NCBI RefSeq assembly: GCF_032854445.1
Contig: NC_088301.1
Span: forward strand, 14,070,281 to 14,134,280
Direction: 5' to 3'
DNA length: 64,000 nt
Source of the DNA: Liolophura sinensis
Lineage: Eukaryota; Mollusca; Polyplacophora; Chitonida; Chitonidae
Shown here one piece after another: positions 1 through 25,700 of the stretch; within the stretch, counting starts at the first letter, position 1; every line of letters starts with the position of its first letter. The notes beneath the pieces are model-generated. The model worked only from the letters and a program-made list of their open reading frames with translations. It did not search any database and was not told where the DNA came from. Made by a program: the position numbers and the translations under genes.

Positions 1-80
1 TTCTTCCTTTTAACCAGTTATATCAGTGCTACCCGCACATACTCATTCCTTTTAATCAAACATACTTTTAGTTGGTTAAA

Positions 81-312
81 TTTCTTTATTTATTTATTTG
101 ATTGGTATTTACACCGTCATCAAGAATCTTTCACTTAGACCAAGGCAGGTAGCATTGTGAGGGGAGTAAACCGGGCAATCATTCGCATGCTGCTGACAGA
201 CCTTTTCCCTTACGACCGGAGAGAAAGCCAGCATGAGTAGAATTTGAACCCACGGGCTCCTGGGTTACTGTGCTGCGCTGGAACGCTGGCCACTACGCCA
301 TGGAGGTCCCTA
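81..312 (-). mobile_element. SINE family A, near full length
   Basis: Reading on minus: a tRNA-like head (A box TGGCGTAGTGG, B box GGGTTCAAATTC), a body and an (AAAT)n tail at 85-98. The tail holds AATAAA on the minus strand downstream of CAPSL last exon C. Confidence 0.75.
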
Positions 313-547
313 TGTGGTTAAAGGGAAGAGGGGCTGAAAACTGTGATATCAGTGCTTGTGGTCTGAAATACACGCTCTTCAGAAGACTCGGGATGCCACC
401 AATTTGAAATAAATGGTCAATAAATTATAAATGCTATGAGTTCTTATATAAAAATTCATGTATATACAGGTGAAGGACTGTGACGCGTAACACGTCACAA
501 AGTAACGAATGACGTAGCAACTTTAGCGTGGTCTGCACGGTCAAAGG

Positions 548-14842
<14,295 letters not shown>

Positions 14843-15137
14843 GCTTGTGGTCTTGTTGTTGCACGCAAAGCTATTTCTCTGGTCCTGGAAAAACGTTCGT
14901 ATAACTGTCGGATTACCTTGATTACAGGTAAGGTAGCAGGTAAAAACTAAGCAATACAACGAAAACTAAACTGGGCGATTTCTTTTAAAATGTCACGGCT
15001 ATTAACGTACGTGGTCAGAAGTTATCAGTTGTAAGGAATTTGCGAGGACATACCTGGATAAAGCGTTTAAAACATACAACTCTTAATAGGTGCGTGTTGT
15101 GACGAGCGTGGACAGGATCGATTTGCCGCTAGAAGCG

Positions 15138-15145
15138 TGACGTCA
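15138..15145. promoter_or_regulatory. Palindromic CRE upstream of CAPSL
   Basis: Perfect TGACGTCA about 300 bp upstream of the CAPSL start codon, in a locally CpG-richer stretch. Typical CREB/ATF site. Function is inferred from position only. Confidence 0.5.
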
Positions 15146-15158
15146 GCTTTGCTTGGCT

Positions 15159-15173
15159 GTTGCTAAGGACAAC
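15159..15173. promoter_or_regulatory. X-box-like RFX site upstream of CAPSL
   Basis: GTTGCTAAGGACAAC fits the RFX X-box pattern (RYYNYY, 1-3 spacer, RRNRAC) with a 3-nt spacer and near-perfect dyad symmetry. X-boxes near promoters mark ciliary genes across animals, which suits a calcyphosin-like gene. It lies about 317 bp upstream of the start codon. Confidence 0.5.
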
Positions 15174-15719
15174 CCAGCTCGACGCGCGCTGTCAGTATTT
15201 GCCAACAAAAGCGCGAGATTTGAGTTGTACAAGCATGCTCAGTTGTCCGACTTGAAATGAACAAATGCTTCCTGGCATTAAATACAAGTACAAAAGAGCG
15301 CTCGGCATGCGCTGGGAATGTGACATTCGCCAAGACCACACTGAGCATAAAAGTTTACGTTGTAGTAATAACGTTACATTGTATTTCTTTTGTATTGTTT
15401 TGTCTGAAGAAGGCGTGCAGCCCGACTGCAAATAAGTAAAAATTGACAAGCAGAATTTGAGAAACCATAAGAAACTAATTTTAACCATTTGTGTGCTGAT
15501 ATGGGCAATGTTGACTGGAGGGTTAATAGTTCCATTTCGTCTTACAACTTATTTATTCAGGTTAATCTTCATTTCAGCTACGGCATGGTTGAATAAAACT
15601 TCAGACTTGTTTTTTTTCTGCTGGTAGTCTGTAGGGAGACAGAAGTGGATGGACTAAGAAATGTATTACCCATCCGTCATTATTTAGTGTCTGTGTATAG
15701 TAGTACCGTGGCATGTACA

Positions 15720-15990
15720 TGCATGCTTGGTTTTTTACATTATACTTATGTTGTACGTTGTCAAATGATGATGAGTCCTTCAGTGTGTGTATATTTATTT
15801 TATTTGATTGGTGTTTTATGCCATACTCAATAATATTTCACTTGTATGACGATGGCCAGCATTATGGTGGGAGGAAACCACGATAATGATGCAATCCGCA
15901 GGGTGATGTCACAGACTGATGTAGGTAGCAAGTCACAAATGACACCAGCAGCCTGTAGCAATGACTTCAGGTGCCAATTCCACAAAGATG
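15720..15990 (-). mobile_element. SINE C tail fragment joined to SINE A fragment
   Basis: GCTTGGTTTTTTACATTATA (family C 3' module) is followed by TTTATTTGATTGGTGTTTTA (family A 3' module). Family A appears inserted into C. Confidence 0.55.
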
Positions 15991-16183
15991 TTTCTGACCG
16001 AAGTCAGTACTTAAAATCTCTTTGTGATGCATAATTTTTTGACACTGCAAGTTGAAATTTAGACACGTTCGTTCTAAGATAGCATTGATATGGGGGACAA
16101 TGTTTCAATTTCCAAATCCCCCAAAATAAGCTTTAAGATTGTATTTCAAACTTTGACTGAAGTCAGAAATGGTTTAGTGGCAT
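15971..16183. mobile_element. Possible MITE family G
   Basis: Inverted ends around CCACAAAGATGTTTCTGAC and GTCAGAAATGGTTTAGTGG; weak match to the element at 26.40 kb. Confidence 0.3.
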
Positions 16184-17657
16184 CGGCCATAGAGCAAGTT
16201 ACAGCAAAAATGTCGCAATCTTAAGGCAATATACTTGAGTCATAACATAAATTGTTGATTCATGAGGATATTATTATTCGAATATTTCTGCATTACCTCT
16301 GCGCTGATCTTCAAGCCACATTACTGACAATACCAAGGCAAAATTATTGTCATTAATAACATATGTAAGATTACAATGGTAATACAGTGGTCAGATTTAC
16401 CTCCCAGCATCAGCATTGTACAGAGGCAGAGAGGTACCGAAGCTTGAGACTGATGCAAGTTAAAAACCCTTACTTTGCCTTCATTGGCACTTGAACTCAC
16501 TGTAGTTCATTTCTATGCCACACATCATCCTCATAGTGAGCACCAATAGAAGGAATAAGCAAGCTTGTTGCTTTAAACGTTATTTTTTAAAATTTGATTG
16601 GTGATTAATGATGACATCAAAAATGTTTTACTTAAATGGCAGCAGTCACTATACGTTTTTATGGATGAAGGAAACCAGTGTGCACGAAGTAAGCCACTGA
16701 CTTTTGCCAGGTTCCTCAGAAAGCCAAAACAGCAAGAGCTGGATATGAACTCACCACCTCCATTTATGGCCTGACATTGTAATATTGTAATAAGGATGAA
16801 AGAAAGTCAAAGCTTTATTTTCTTTCTGACAAATATGCCCCTACTTATCACATTTATTTACAATTTCAGAATAATGGCAACAGAAGACAAAAAAAAAAAT
16901 CTAGTTAACAACTAACAATACAATGAACACCAACTTGAAAATATGGATTTTGTGTAAAGTATAGCATCCTAGAGACAAGAGATATATGGTGTCATTGAGG
17001 TTTTTGTACCAGACTGTCAACTGATCGCAAATGAGCCAATCCTTAACACACTCTGGCATGTTAACACACTCGGGACAACAATCACACAGCAAATCTAATA
17101 AACAACAAAAGTAACCGTGATTTACAATCTGAAACCTGTGCTTTTCAGCCCTTGTAAAGCAAAGCAAACGCCCACCCCACCCTCTCGGTCCCCACCCTCA
17201 CTCCATGAATTTCTCTCCCCTACCCCTCAATGCAAACACAATTTTATCACAATATTTTGGTTTATAGATAAAATTCATGTTAATCTACAGAACTCCCAAT
17301 AACTTGAATTATACAATATTATTTCATAGAAAAATACAGCTTGTCTGTAAAAATAACTTTGGCAAACTTGGGACAAGTATAGAATGAATAGGAAAAAACG
17401 AAAAGCCTGATACTGGATGAAAGCCTCTTGATAAACAAGGTAACAGTTTTTTTCCAATTATCTGACATGGTAAAATCCCCAAACCATTGTCAATAACTTG
17501 AAATGTGCACCTGTAGGATCAGCTAGTCCAGGATTTGACTACATTTATATTTAATCAGTGAAAACTTTTTCATATTAGCTTCTTCCAGGTGAAAAAAAAA
17601 AAAATATATATATATATAAAAAAAAATTATGAGAGGCTTACTGTGTAAATATTCCCA

Positions 17658-17906
17658 GGGCCCAGTTGTTCAATGGTGTGTATTAGCTTATACTGGTATT
17701 AAGTCATATCATATATTTACGATCTAAACAAAACCTAGTAACCAATGCAGCTGTGCCAAGATGAAATGGAACAGTAGTAGATTTAGTTTGTATTTAATAT
17801 ACTGTTACTGGTACACAATTTTTTACTGGCCAAGTACAAAACTGAAGACTTGGTGTAAAGTTAAATCTGATATGAAATCTTAAGACAGTTTGAACAACCA
17901 GGCCCA
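17658..17906. mobile_element. MITE family E
   Basis: GGGCCCAGTTGTTCAA at the left and TTGAACAACCAGGCCCA at the right form inverted termini; no coding capacity. Confidence 0.65.
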
Positions 17907-19561
17907 TGAGTATATCTGCCGCTGCACTGTACATGTTCATAGCAATTCAAAAATCACCAAAAACTTAAGAACAAAGCTGGTTATTGCTACTGGTACATTC
18001 AAATTGCTCTCCAACTGATACAAGGCGACGCTAACAAGCATGCTTAACAATTTTTGAGTCACATGATGCCGACACAAGCAGTGACAACGATCTGTAACTT
18101 TCAGAGAATTAAATGGAATATATATTCACAAAGCTTCAATTTTTCGTGAACTGATAATTTTTATTTTTTTGCAGTGCATACTTTTTTTCCCTTACCAGTT
18201 TAATGCTAGTGAAACTTCAGCCACATGTCCCTCAGTGGCATACCAATAGCTCACCACTAGCCCACAACAAGCACACCTTCAGTAGGTTTTTGACATTCCA
18301 CTACCAGTGCATAAACCTTCACTTATCCAGAATGTGAATCTGCTGCTTTGCAGAAATCATGTTATATTAAGAGGAGACTTACGAGCATCATGATACTCGT
18401 CCAACATTAAAAAAAAAACAAAAAAAAAACACAATGGCAATATAGATTTCATTGGTAACTCAAAATGCTGGTATATTTGACATTGTGTGTACATTACATG
18501 CATGAAGATGGTTGGGCTTTCACACCAGCATGAACAGGACCCACTGGTGAAATTATGATATAGCCAACTGACCTTAAAAGTACAGATATGTGTGTTTGGG
18601 AGCATAATTAGTTACAAAAGTATGTGACTTTTTCAAGTAGCAATGTTTAAAAATATTTCCCACACAGAATGTTTCAACTGATCATACAAAAGTTCAAGTT
18701 TGACAGAGATGGACTGGTACTCCAGAAATTCTGTTGAAGTCAAGTTTATCAATTTCAAAGTTTTTGTCACAAAACTCTACATATTTGAAATGTTAATGGT
18801 CCCCTGTGCGAGTCAAAATTGTAATCAGAACGCTACCTGTAAGTACTGACAAGGTTCATGTCCCTTGAAAGTTTTTAACTAGAGGTCATTGTAAAGCTTA
18901 AATAACATACACAATAATCTCCTGAAAACATTCAGGAAGCTGTGTTATAGATGGGTGATTCATAATTTACACAAAAGCATTCAACACCAATGTGGGAATA
19001 GAAAAAAAGGAAAAAAAAAAAAAAAGAAACTGAGCTTGGTCTATTCTGCAAGTCCAAATTTCACTGCTATTTGTTTGACAAAGAACAGTGAAAACAGACA
19101 GACTTATTGTGTTTAGAAAACAGTCACTTCTAACGGCTGAAAAAAAACCCCCCAAAAAAACAACATACCAAAAACAAACTCCAAAACAACAACAAAAGAA
19201 CGACCGACACTTACTAAGGCTAAGTGAAATTGGCAGCTGCAATCCCGAAATCAGGGCAATTGCATGTGAAGACATAATGAAGGCACAGCTTTCTTATCAT
19301 CAGATGCGCTGCACAAAACGCTTTGGCGCTAGCTGCTGTGGAAAGACCATGCCATAAGCTGTGTGCCAATTCAATTGTGAATCAACTCTGACCGTGACAA
19401 ATTCCCAAAGCGGCACGGATGTTAAGCGTAATGTGAAAGCATCCTGTCTCACCAGGACCTGTACATCTGACATTCACACTGAGGCATCATTGCAGAGCAC
19501 ATGACATAGTTCAGGCTACGACCACAGACTAGAGCCCGAAAACATTGCTGACAGTGAAGGA

Positions 19562-19730
19562 CTAGTGCTTCTTCTTCTTCCTCTTGCGTCTTGCGTTGCC
19601 GTCCTTGCTGTTCCAGCCAGTCTGTCCTGACCCCCCGTGTTTCTGTTGCCCCCAGGGGGAATTCTCCCCACCCTCAGAACCCATTGCACGATGGACTAGG
19701 TGGTTGATGAACTCTTCCAGATTATTCTCC
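19562..19730 (-). CDS. DNAJC14: DNAJC14 last exon
   Basis: Acceptor ATGTCTTCAG; encodes [18 protein letters not shown], a Gly/Ser/Gln-rich segment, then [10 protein letters not shown] and stop TAG at 19564-19562. The NL.EF...I pattern and lysine-rich tail match the family C-terminus. Confidence 0.92.
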
Positions 19731-22700
19731 CTGAAGACATGACACAATGAAAACCATTACAAACAAACAGTGGAGACTTCAAATGATCTCAACATTCAGT
19801 TGATTTTGTGTCTTGGATGTATTTATTTTTTTTCCACTTGATTGGCATTTTACACCATACTCAAGAACATTTCTCTTATAAGAATACAACAACAGCCAGC
19901 ATAATAGTGGAAAGAAACTGGACAGAGCCTGGAGGGAACGAACAACCCTTTCCAAGCCTACTGGCAGGCCTTCCCACAGGCGACTGCAGGAGAAGGGAAA
20001 TGAACAAATCTAATTCAAACCTGAATAAGATATACAACGTATAAGCTTACCCTGGTCGTCCGTGTTGATGTCCCCAGTTTCCCTCAGTGGCAATTCTGTA
20101 GAACACGTGATGAGCATTGGCTTGCATATGTTTGAAAAATTCTCTCTGAAAAATTACAATGAGGAAAATGAATGAGAAAGACACAAAAATCTATACAATC
20201 CGAGAGACATGTAAGGGTAAATTTTGTGTCAAATAGAAAGAATGCTTACTTTCCTCAGAAAACAAGACAATTCTGACTCCGTGAATGTCTTTTTATGCCC
20301 AATGGCAAGCATATGTCTCTTAAATCAAATCTGTTCTTGGCATATTGTATATGTTGACGGATGATTAAAATATGTAATTACAAGGAAATTACACAAGAAA
20401 CCGTCCAGCTTGGACCTGAATTCCTATTGCCTCAGATCTCTGTAACTAAGAAAATTTAGAAAATCACACTGACTGGCAGTGAAAACACTTTTTTTTTTTT
20501 TTTACAGTCGATGTGAGACACAAACTAGCGTAGGTAACTTACCCGACAAGCTACCCATTCAGTAATGTCAAAAACTTTCCCTTCCATACATGCATAGTAG
20601 TGCCATTTGAATCCTAACATTGAAGTTTCTGCCCAGATGTCACCCTGTGAATAACAAATTAAGGTAATTGTTACTACAGAATTGTACATGACACAAACTT
20701 TTGAACAGAACTGTTGCATGTTTTTGCATGTTCCCTTTCACTGGATTTACTTTGTATCACCAACTTAATGCATGCAACTAATCAAACAAGGTATATAATT
20801 TATATGTCTCCCAAGGATAAACACCAATGCAAATCCTTTGTGTCAGGCCAGATTCAATTCTCATATGTAGTGCTGCTTAACTGAAACTCCATGTCAAAGA
20901 CACCCAACATGACATCCAGTCACACTATGCTGATCAGGTATTCAGTCCCAATATTACAAATTAAAATTCCACAACTTATCAGCCTATCTGGAATTGGAAT
21001 TATTTATTTATTCATTTATTTGACTGGTGTTTTAAGAACATTTCACTTATATGACAGCAGCCAGCCTTATGGTAAGAGGAAACTGGGCACAGCCAGAGAG
21101 AAACCCATGACCATCTGCAGGCTGCTGTCAGATCTTCCCACATATAAACGAAGAGGAAGTCAGCTTAAGCTGGACACCGACTTACTCGCTGGCACTCTCA
21201 CCACCTTGGTACAGAATCTGAACTGAGTTAAAATTTAGTTTACCAACCAAGGCAAATTTTACGTACTACTGTCACTGTATACTGCTGATCCGTGTTCGGT
21301 CAACATTTAGACCCTTATGCTTATACGTAATTATATTGCAGATTTGCCAATTTAAAAAACTTAGGATGGTATTCTCTGTCTCTAAGAGACTTGAAATGCA
21401 CAAGTAAACAGGAATAACTGCTCAGTTATTACAATGGGAGAATCAACGAGCTACACAAAAAGCGTCCAAATCGCAGTAGAATGTTGTTTTCTTCTGTGAC
21501 ATTGCAGTGTTTGTATATAACAGGTGTTTTATGACCCCACATACACCTGTTATTGTCATGTAATAAAGGAATGAAGAATAGACATCATACATGTAGCTTT
21601 GGCTAAGAGCCAAACATTAGGTGGGAAGGAGTTATGCAAGTTCCAAAATTGGTTAAATTCTTTGTAGAGTAATTCTTCAACATTTTCAGATGTTTGCAAG
21701 GTGCTTATTCAAGCATATTCTGAAGGTATTACTATGTGCTCACTCATAAAATTATACTTTTTATTAAGCCGTGAATCTGACCAATCCAACCAAAGTAATT
21801 TGGTCTCTCTGCACTGACAGTTGTTCTTTCATTGCGAAGGTTGTACTATACCTCAAATTGTGTAAATGTAGGTTTTATAACAGAAACCACATCTGAAGTA
21901 TATTTTATACACAACAAAACAAAATGAATTACGTCTGACATCTTTATTATAGTTGAATAATTTGGCATGGACATACACATGAGCCGACATGCAAAACTGA
22001 AAAGGTAACAATGTGAACTCACAACCTGCATAAAATGATCATGACATGAAAAATGAATATAAGTGCATGTCCTATCAGTGATTTCTGGTAGGTCCACCTC
22101 CTAGTGAGAGTAAGAGTTTGTGAACAACTTTGTTCGGCGGTCCATGTTAGTAAATGACTTGTGAACAGCGCGTTCACATGTTAGTATAGGACAGCGGTCC
22201 CTACTCTTGCTTGTGAACAGAGTTTGTGAACAACTTTGTTCGGCAGTCCATGTTAGTAAATGACTTGTGAACAGCGCGTTCGCATGTTAGTATAGGACAG
22301 CGGTCCCTACTCTTGCTTGTGAACAGCGGTTCACTTATGTTAGTGGTTGTGAAGAAAGGTTCACTTGTAATATGCTATTACTTGGTCCATGTTATTGCTC
22401 AGACAGAGGTCTACAATCATACACTGGGAACAGCGTGTTCACACTATTGTGTATCGATGTGTAACACTGATAAAAATTTCTTCCTTGTAAAAAATACTGA
22501 TTAAACCATATTTGGTGAAATATTAACTCCCGAAACTAAGTTCTGAAATACTCATCAAGTGAAGGCACTAAGAGGATGGAGGAGGGTTTGCTCAATGCAG
22601 TAGACAAGTTGGATCCTAACATGCAGACTGCAACTGGCTAACTGGCTGAGTTGTTTGGATAAAAATGCTTAATAAATAAGTAAAGGACAACGTGCAGTTT

Positions 22701-25700
22701 ATCCTGGATTTATCACATTTTTTCACCAGCAATCACACAAATGCGCCTCCAGTTATATAAACGGTGAGAACTTAGGCTTGGATACTACTTCTGCTGCCTT
22801 AGCCCCCCAATACTTTATATGGTTCTGCCACTCCTCATACTGACTACTGTATATGAAAAGATTTGCTACAGGACTTGAGAGACATGTACCTTTTGCATAA
22901 AATAGGCATTTTCTATAGCGTGCAAGACGCGCTCCAGCTGATACTAACCTCTTTGGCCGAGTGACTCTGACAACATCTATCACAGAATCGCGCACTGTAC
23001 CAGGCACGGTCAACCGGCAGCCGTCTATGCTTTCCTCCACAGTTGTCACACCGCATCATGTTAGCTGCCTGCAGACACAATGTATTCATTTATTTATCTG
23101 ATTGACATTAATTGTGGATGGTTTTAACCTTCTACATATTTCTAAATATTTCCTTTCTTTACATACCTTCTCTTTCCTGTCCATGTTTCAACCACTGCAA
23201 TTTTCGGACACACTTCCACACTCCTCACAGTGAGGGTGCCATATCATACTGTTACAAATGTCCCTTGTTAATACTGTGTGAGGCATAGGGCGACTCCATG
23301 CCTCCAATGTGCTGAGGCCACTGAAGTATCATGTCGAAGACACCTGGCATGACACCCCACCCAGTCACATTATACTGACAACAGGCCAAGCAGTCCTGTT
23401 TTCATGCTCTAACTGCTCAGTGTTGAGCGCCAAGCAAGGCAGCAGCAATTACCATTTTTAAAGTCTTTGGTACAACCCAACATGGGTCTGATCCTGAATC
23501 CCCGACTTCGAGGCAGAAACGAAGCGATCACACTGACCTTTATCACGTATAAAATAACAAACATTATTATGTGCATGACACAGATTTTCACACTCTACAT
23601 CACCAAAAGTTCAGCATTTTCCAAGATACATTTTTAGCTTGATTCTGATTCATTCATCCACCTCACAGGGCCAAATAAGAGTTTTTTGTGTACTTTGATT
23701 AATGTCTCATCTGAAAAACTTCAGTTCTGACATCTGAAATATCAAGTTTAAGGACCTTTATCTGATTCTGAAAGTGCACTTTCATATCCTGAACTTTAGG
23801 TGAAATTCAGTATGTGCTGTTTTGGTGGAAGTGAAATGAGCTTGAACAAATTTCATGAAGACAATATGAACACCTGTACAACCACTGTTGACGGCTAATT
23901 GCCATTATCACCTTTACAACAATTGTTGACAGCTTACTGCCATTATCACCTTTACAACCACTGTTGACAGCTTATTGCCATTATCACCTTTACAACCACT
24001 GTTGACAGCTTATTGCCATTATCACCTTTACCTGTTGACAGCTTATTGCCATTATCACCTTTATAACCACTGTTGTCGTCTTATTTCCATTATAACCTTT
24101 ACAACCACAGTTGACAGCTTATTGCCATTATAACCTTTGCAACCGCTGTTGACAGCTTATTGCCATTATCACCTTTGCAACCGATGTTGACAGCTTACTG
24201 CCATTATCATCTTTACAACCACTGCTGACGACTTACCTGCCATTATCAAAAGCTTCTGACAGCAGTGAAAGAGCAGATGAACCACTCTTAACCGCTCAGA
24301 CCATGAACCAACTCCTTGCACTGGTCACGGTCTGTTATGTAACTGAAAGACAAACTTAGATTTGGTGGCAACACTATCGAAGAGCTCACCTGTAGGAGAC
24401 ACATTAATGGCCAAACTTCAATTCATTACATGAGGTACTAAACTTATGGTAATTAATATGCACACAGCGATCATCACAACTATTGATCATCCCCTCATGT
24501 TAGTGTGCTCTTCATGAATGCAAAACCTAAGCTCAATACATGGAGTATTTTTTTAAAAAGCACCACCCTAACAGTTACTTAAACATTGCTTCCCCTGTTA
24601 TTGGATGCTCAAGCAAGAAGTATGATGTAAGCCATGTTTATACTTTGTATAGTAAAGCCAAAAGTGCTATCAATATAATGATGTACTGTCACTGGAAACT
24701 CCCTGACTGAAATACTTCTCCGTATGTCCTTCATGGCCTTTTAAAAGAATCATTCTGATTGGCTGGTATGAGAGATAGGCCAGTCCAGGTTATGCCTTTC
24801 CTAAGAAAAAATTTTACATAGGGCAGATTTATTTAAGCATGACGAAAGGTCTAGGATTTAACCCAGGAAACCCTGTCTCCACTGCCAGCCAATCAGTGCT
24901 GATCTTGTAACCCTTTAAATGGAGGAAACCATTGATGACCTACTTAACAAGTCACCATGATGATCTGATCATATCAGAAACTAAGTCTAATCCTTTAATT
25001 TTCAAGGAATAATTTTTCATGTAATAAAGGTTGGACAAGGGGTACAACAAACCTCTTGAATCTTTTCCTGGAGTTTGTCAGCAGATCAGCAAACTCTTGT
25101 CTGCAAGAGAAAATAGAAACAAACGCATCAATATTTGCCATATGAAAACATACATTCGCTTGTATGGCTTTAACTAGAACTGATTTATTTATGTGAATAT
25201 TCTTTCAAATGACTCTGAATTGTTATAAGAAGGCCCTAAAGAAACTTAAAAATCTCTATTACTGATTTATTAACTGAGTTTTAGCTTTCAAGCCTTTCCT
25301 CTCCTGACCATGGAAAAACAATGTTTACGGAGAAAAAAAGATGTACCACATACCACATGTAAGACTTCAACTTACCATAGCAGTTTCAGCGTCATGAGCT
25401 TCGTGGACTTGACTGTTATACTGTCTTCTCTTATCCTATTTTAATGCAAAGACAGATTATGCAAAGACAGGTTATGTACTTCGTCTCTTCAGCAATTCAC
25501 AGAGTCATAATTTTCAAGTCTCTATTATACTACTAAAACAACTATTTAGTTAAAGAGGTGTGTTCCTGAAATTTGAGTTTTTTAATACTTTGACTTACAG
25601 TTCGTTTACTTGCTTCAGTTTACTTATAAACAGTAATTCTGTTACTATTGACTAATGGAAAACATTACTTCCTCTCTTCCTTCAATCAATAAGTCAAGTG

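Larger units (their letters stand above)
15200..19561 (-). other. Spacer between CAPSL and DNAJC14, including DNAJC14 3' UTR
   Basis: No conserved exon recognised. Contains SINE pieces at about 15.72-15.99 kb, a possible MITE at 15.97-16.18 kb and another MITE at 17658-17906. AATAAA-type signals on the minus strand near 18.16 and 16.81 kb could end the DNAJC14 transcript. Long A-rich runs lie at 19.01 and 19.14 kb. Confidence 0.5.

Noticed and set aside
23872-24248. CRISPR-like array
   Set aside because: Units are contiguous with no unique spacers, and the DNA is animal intron.
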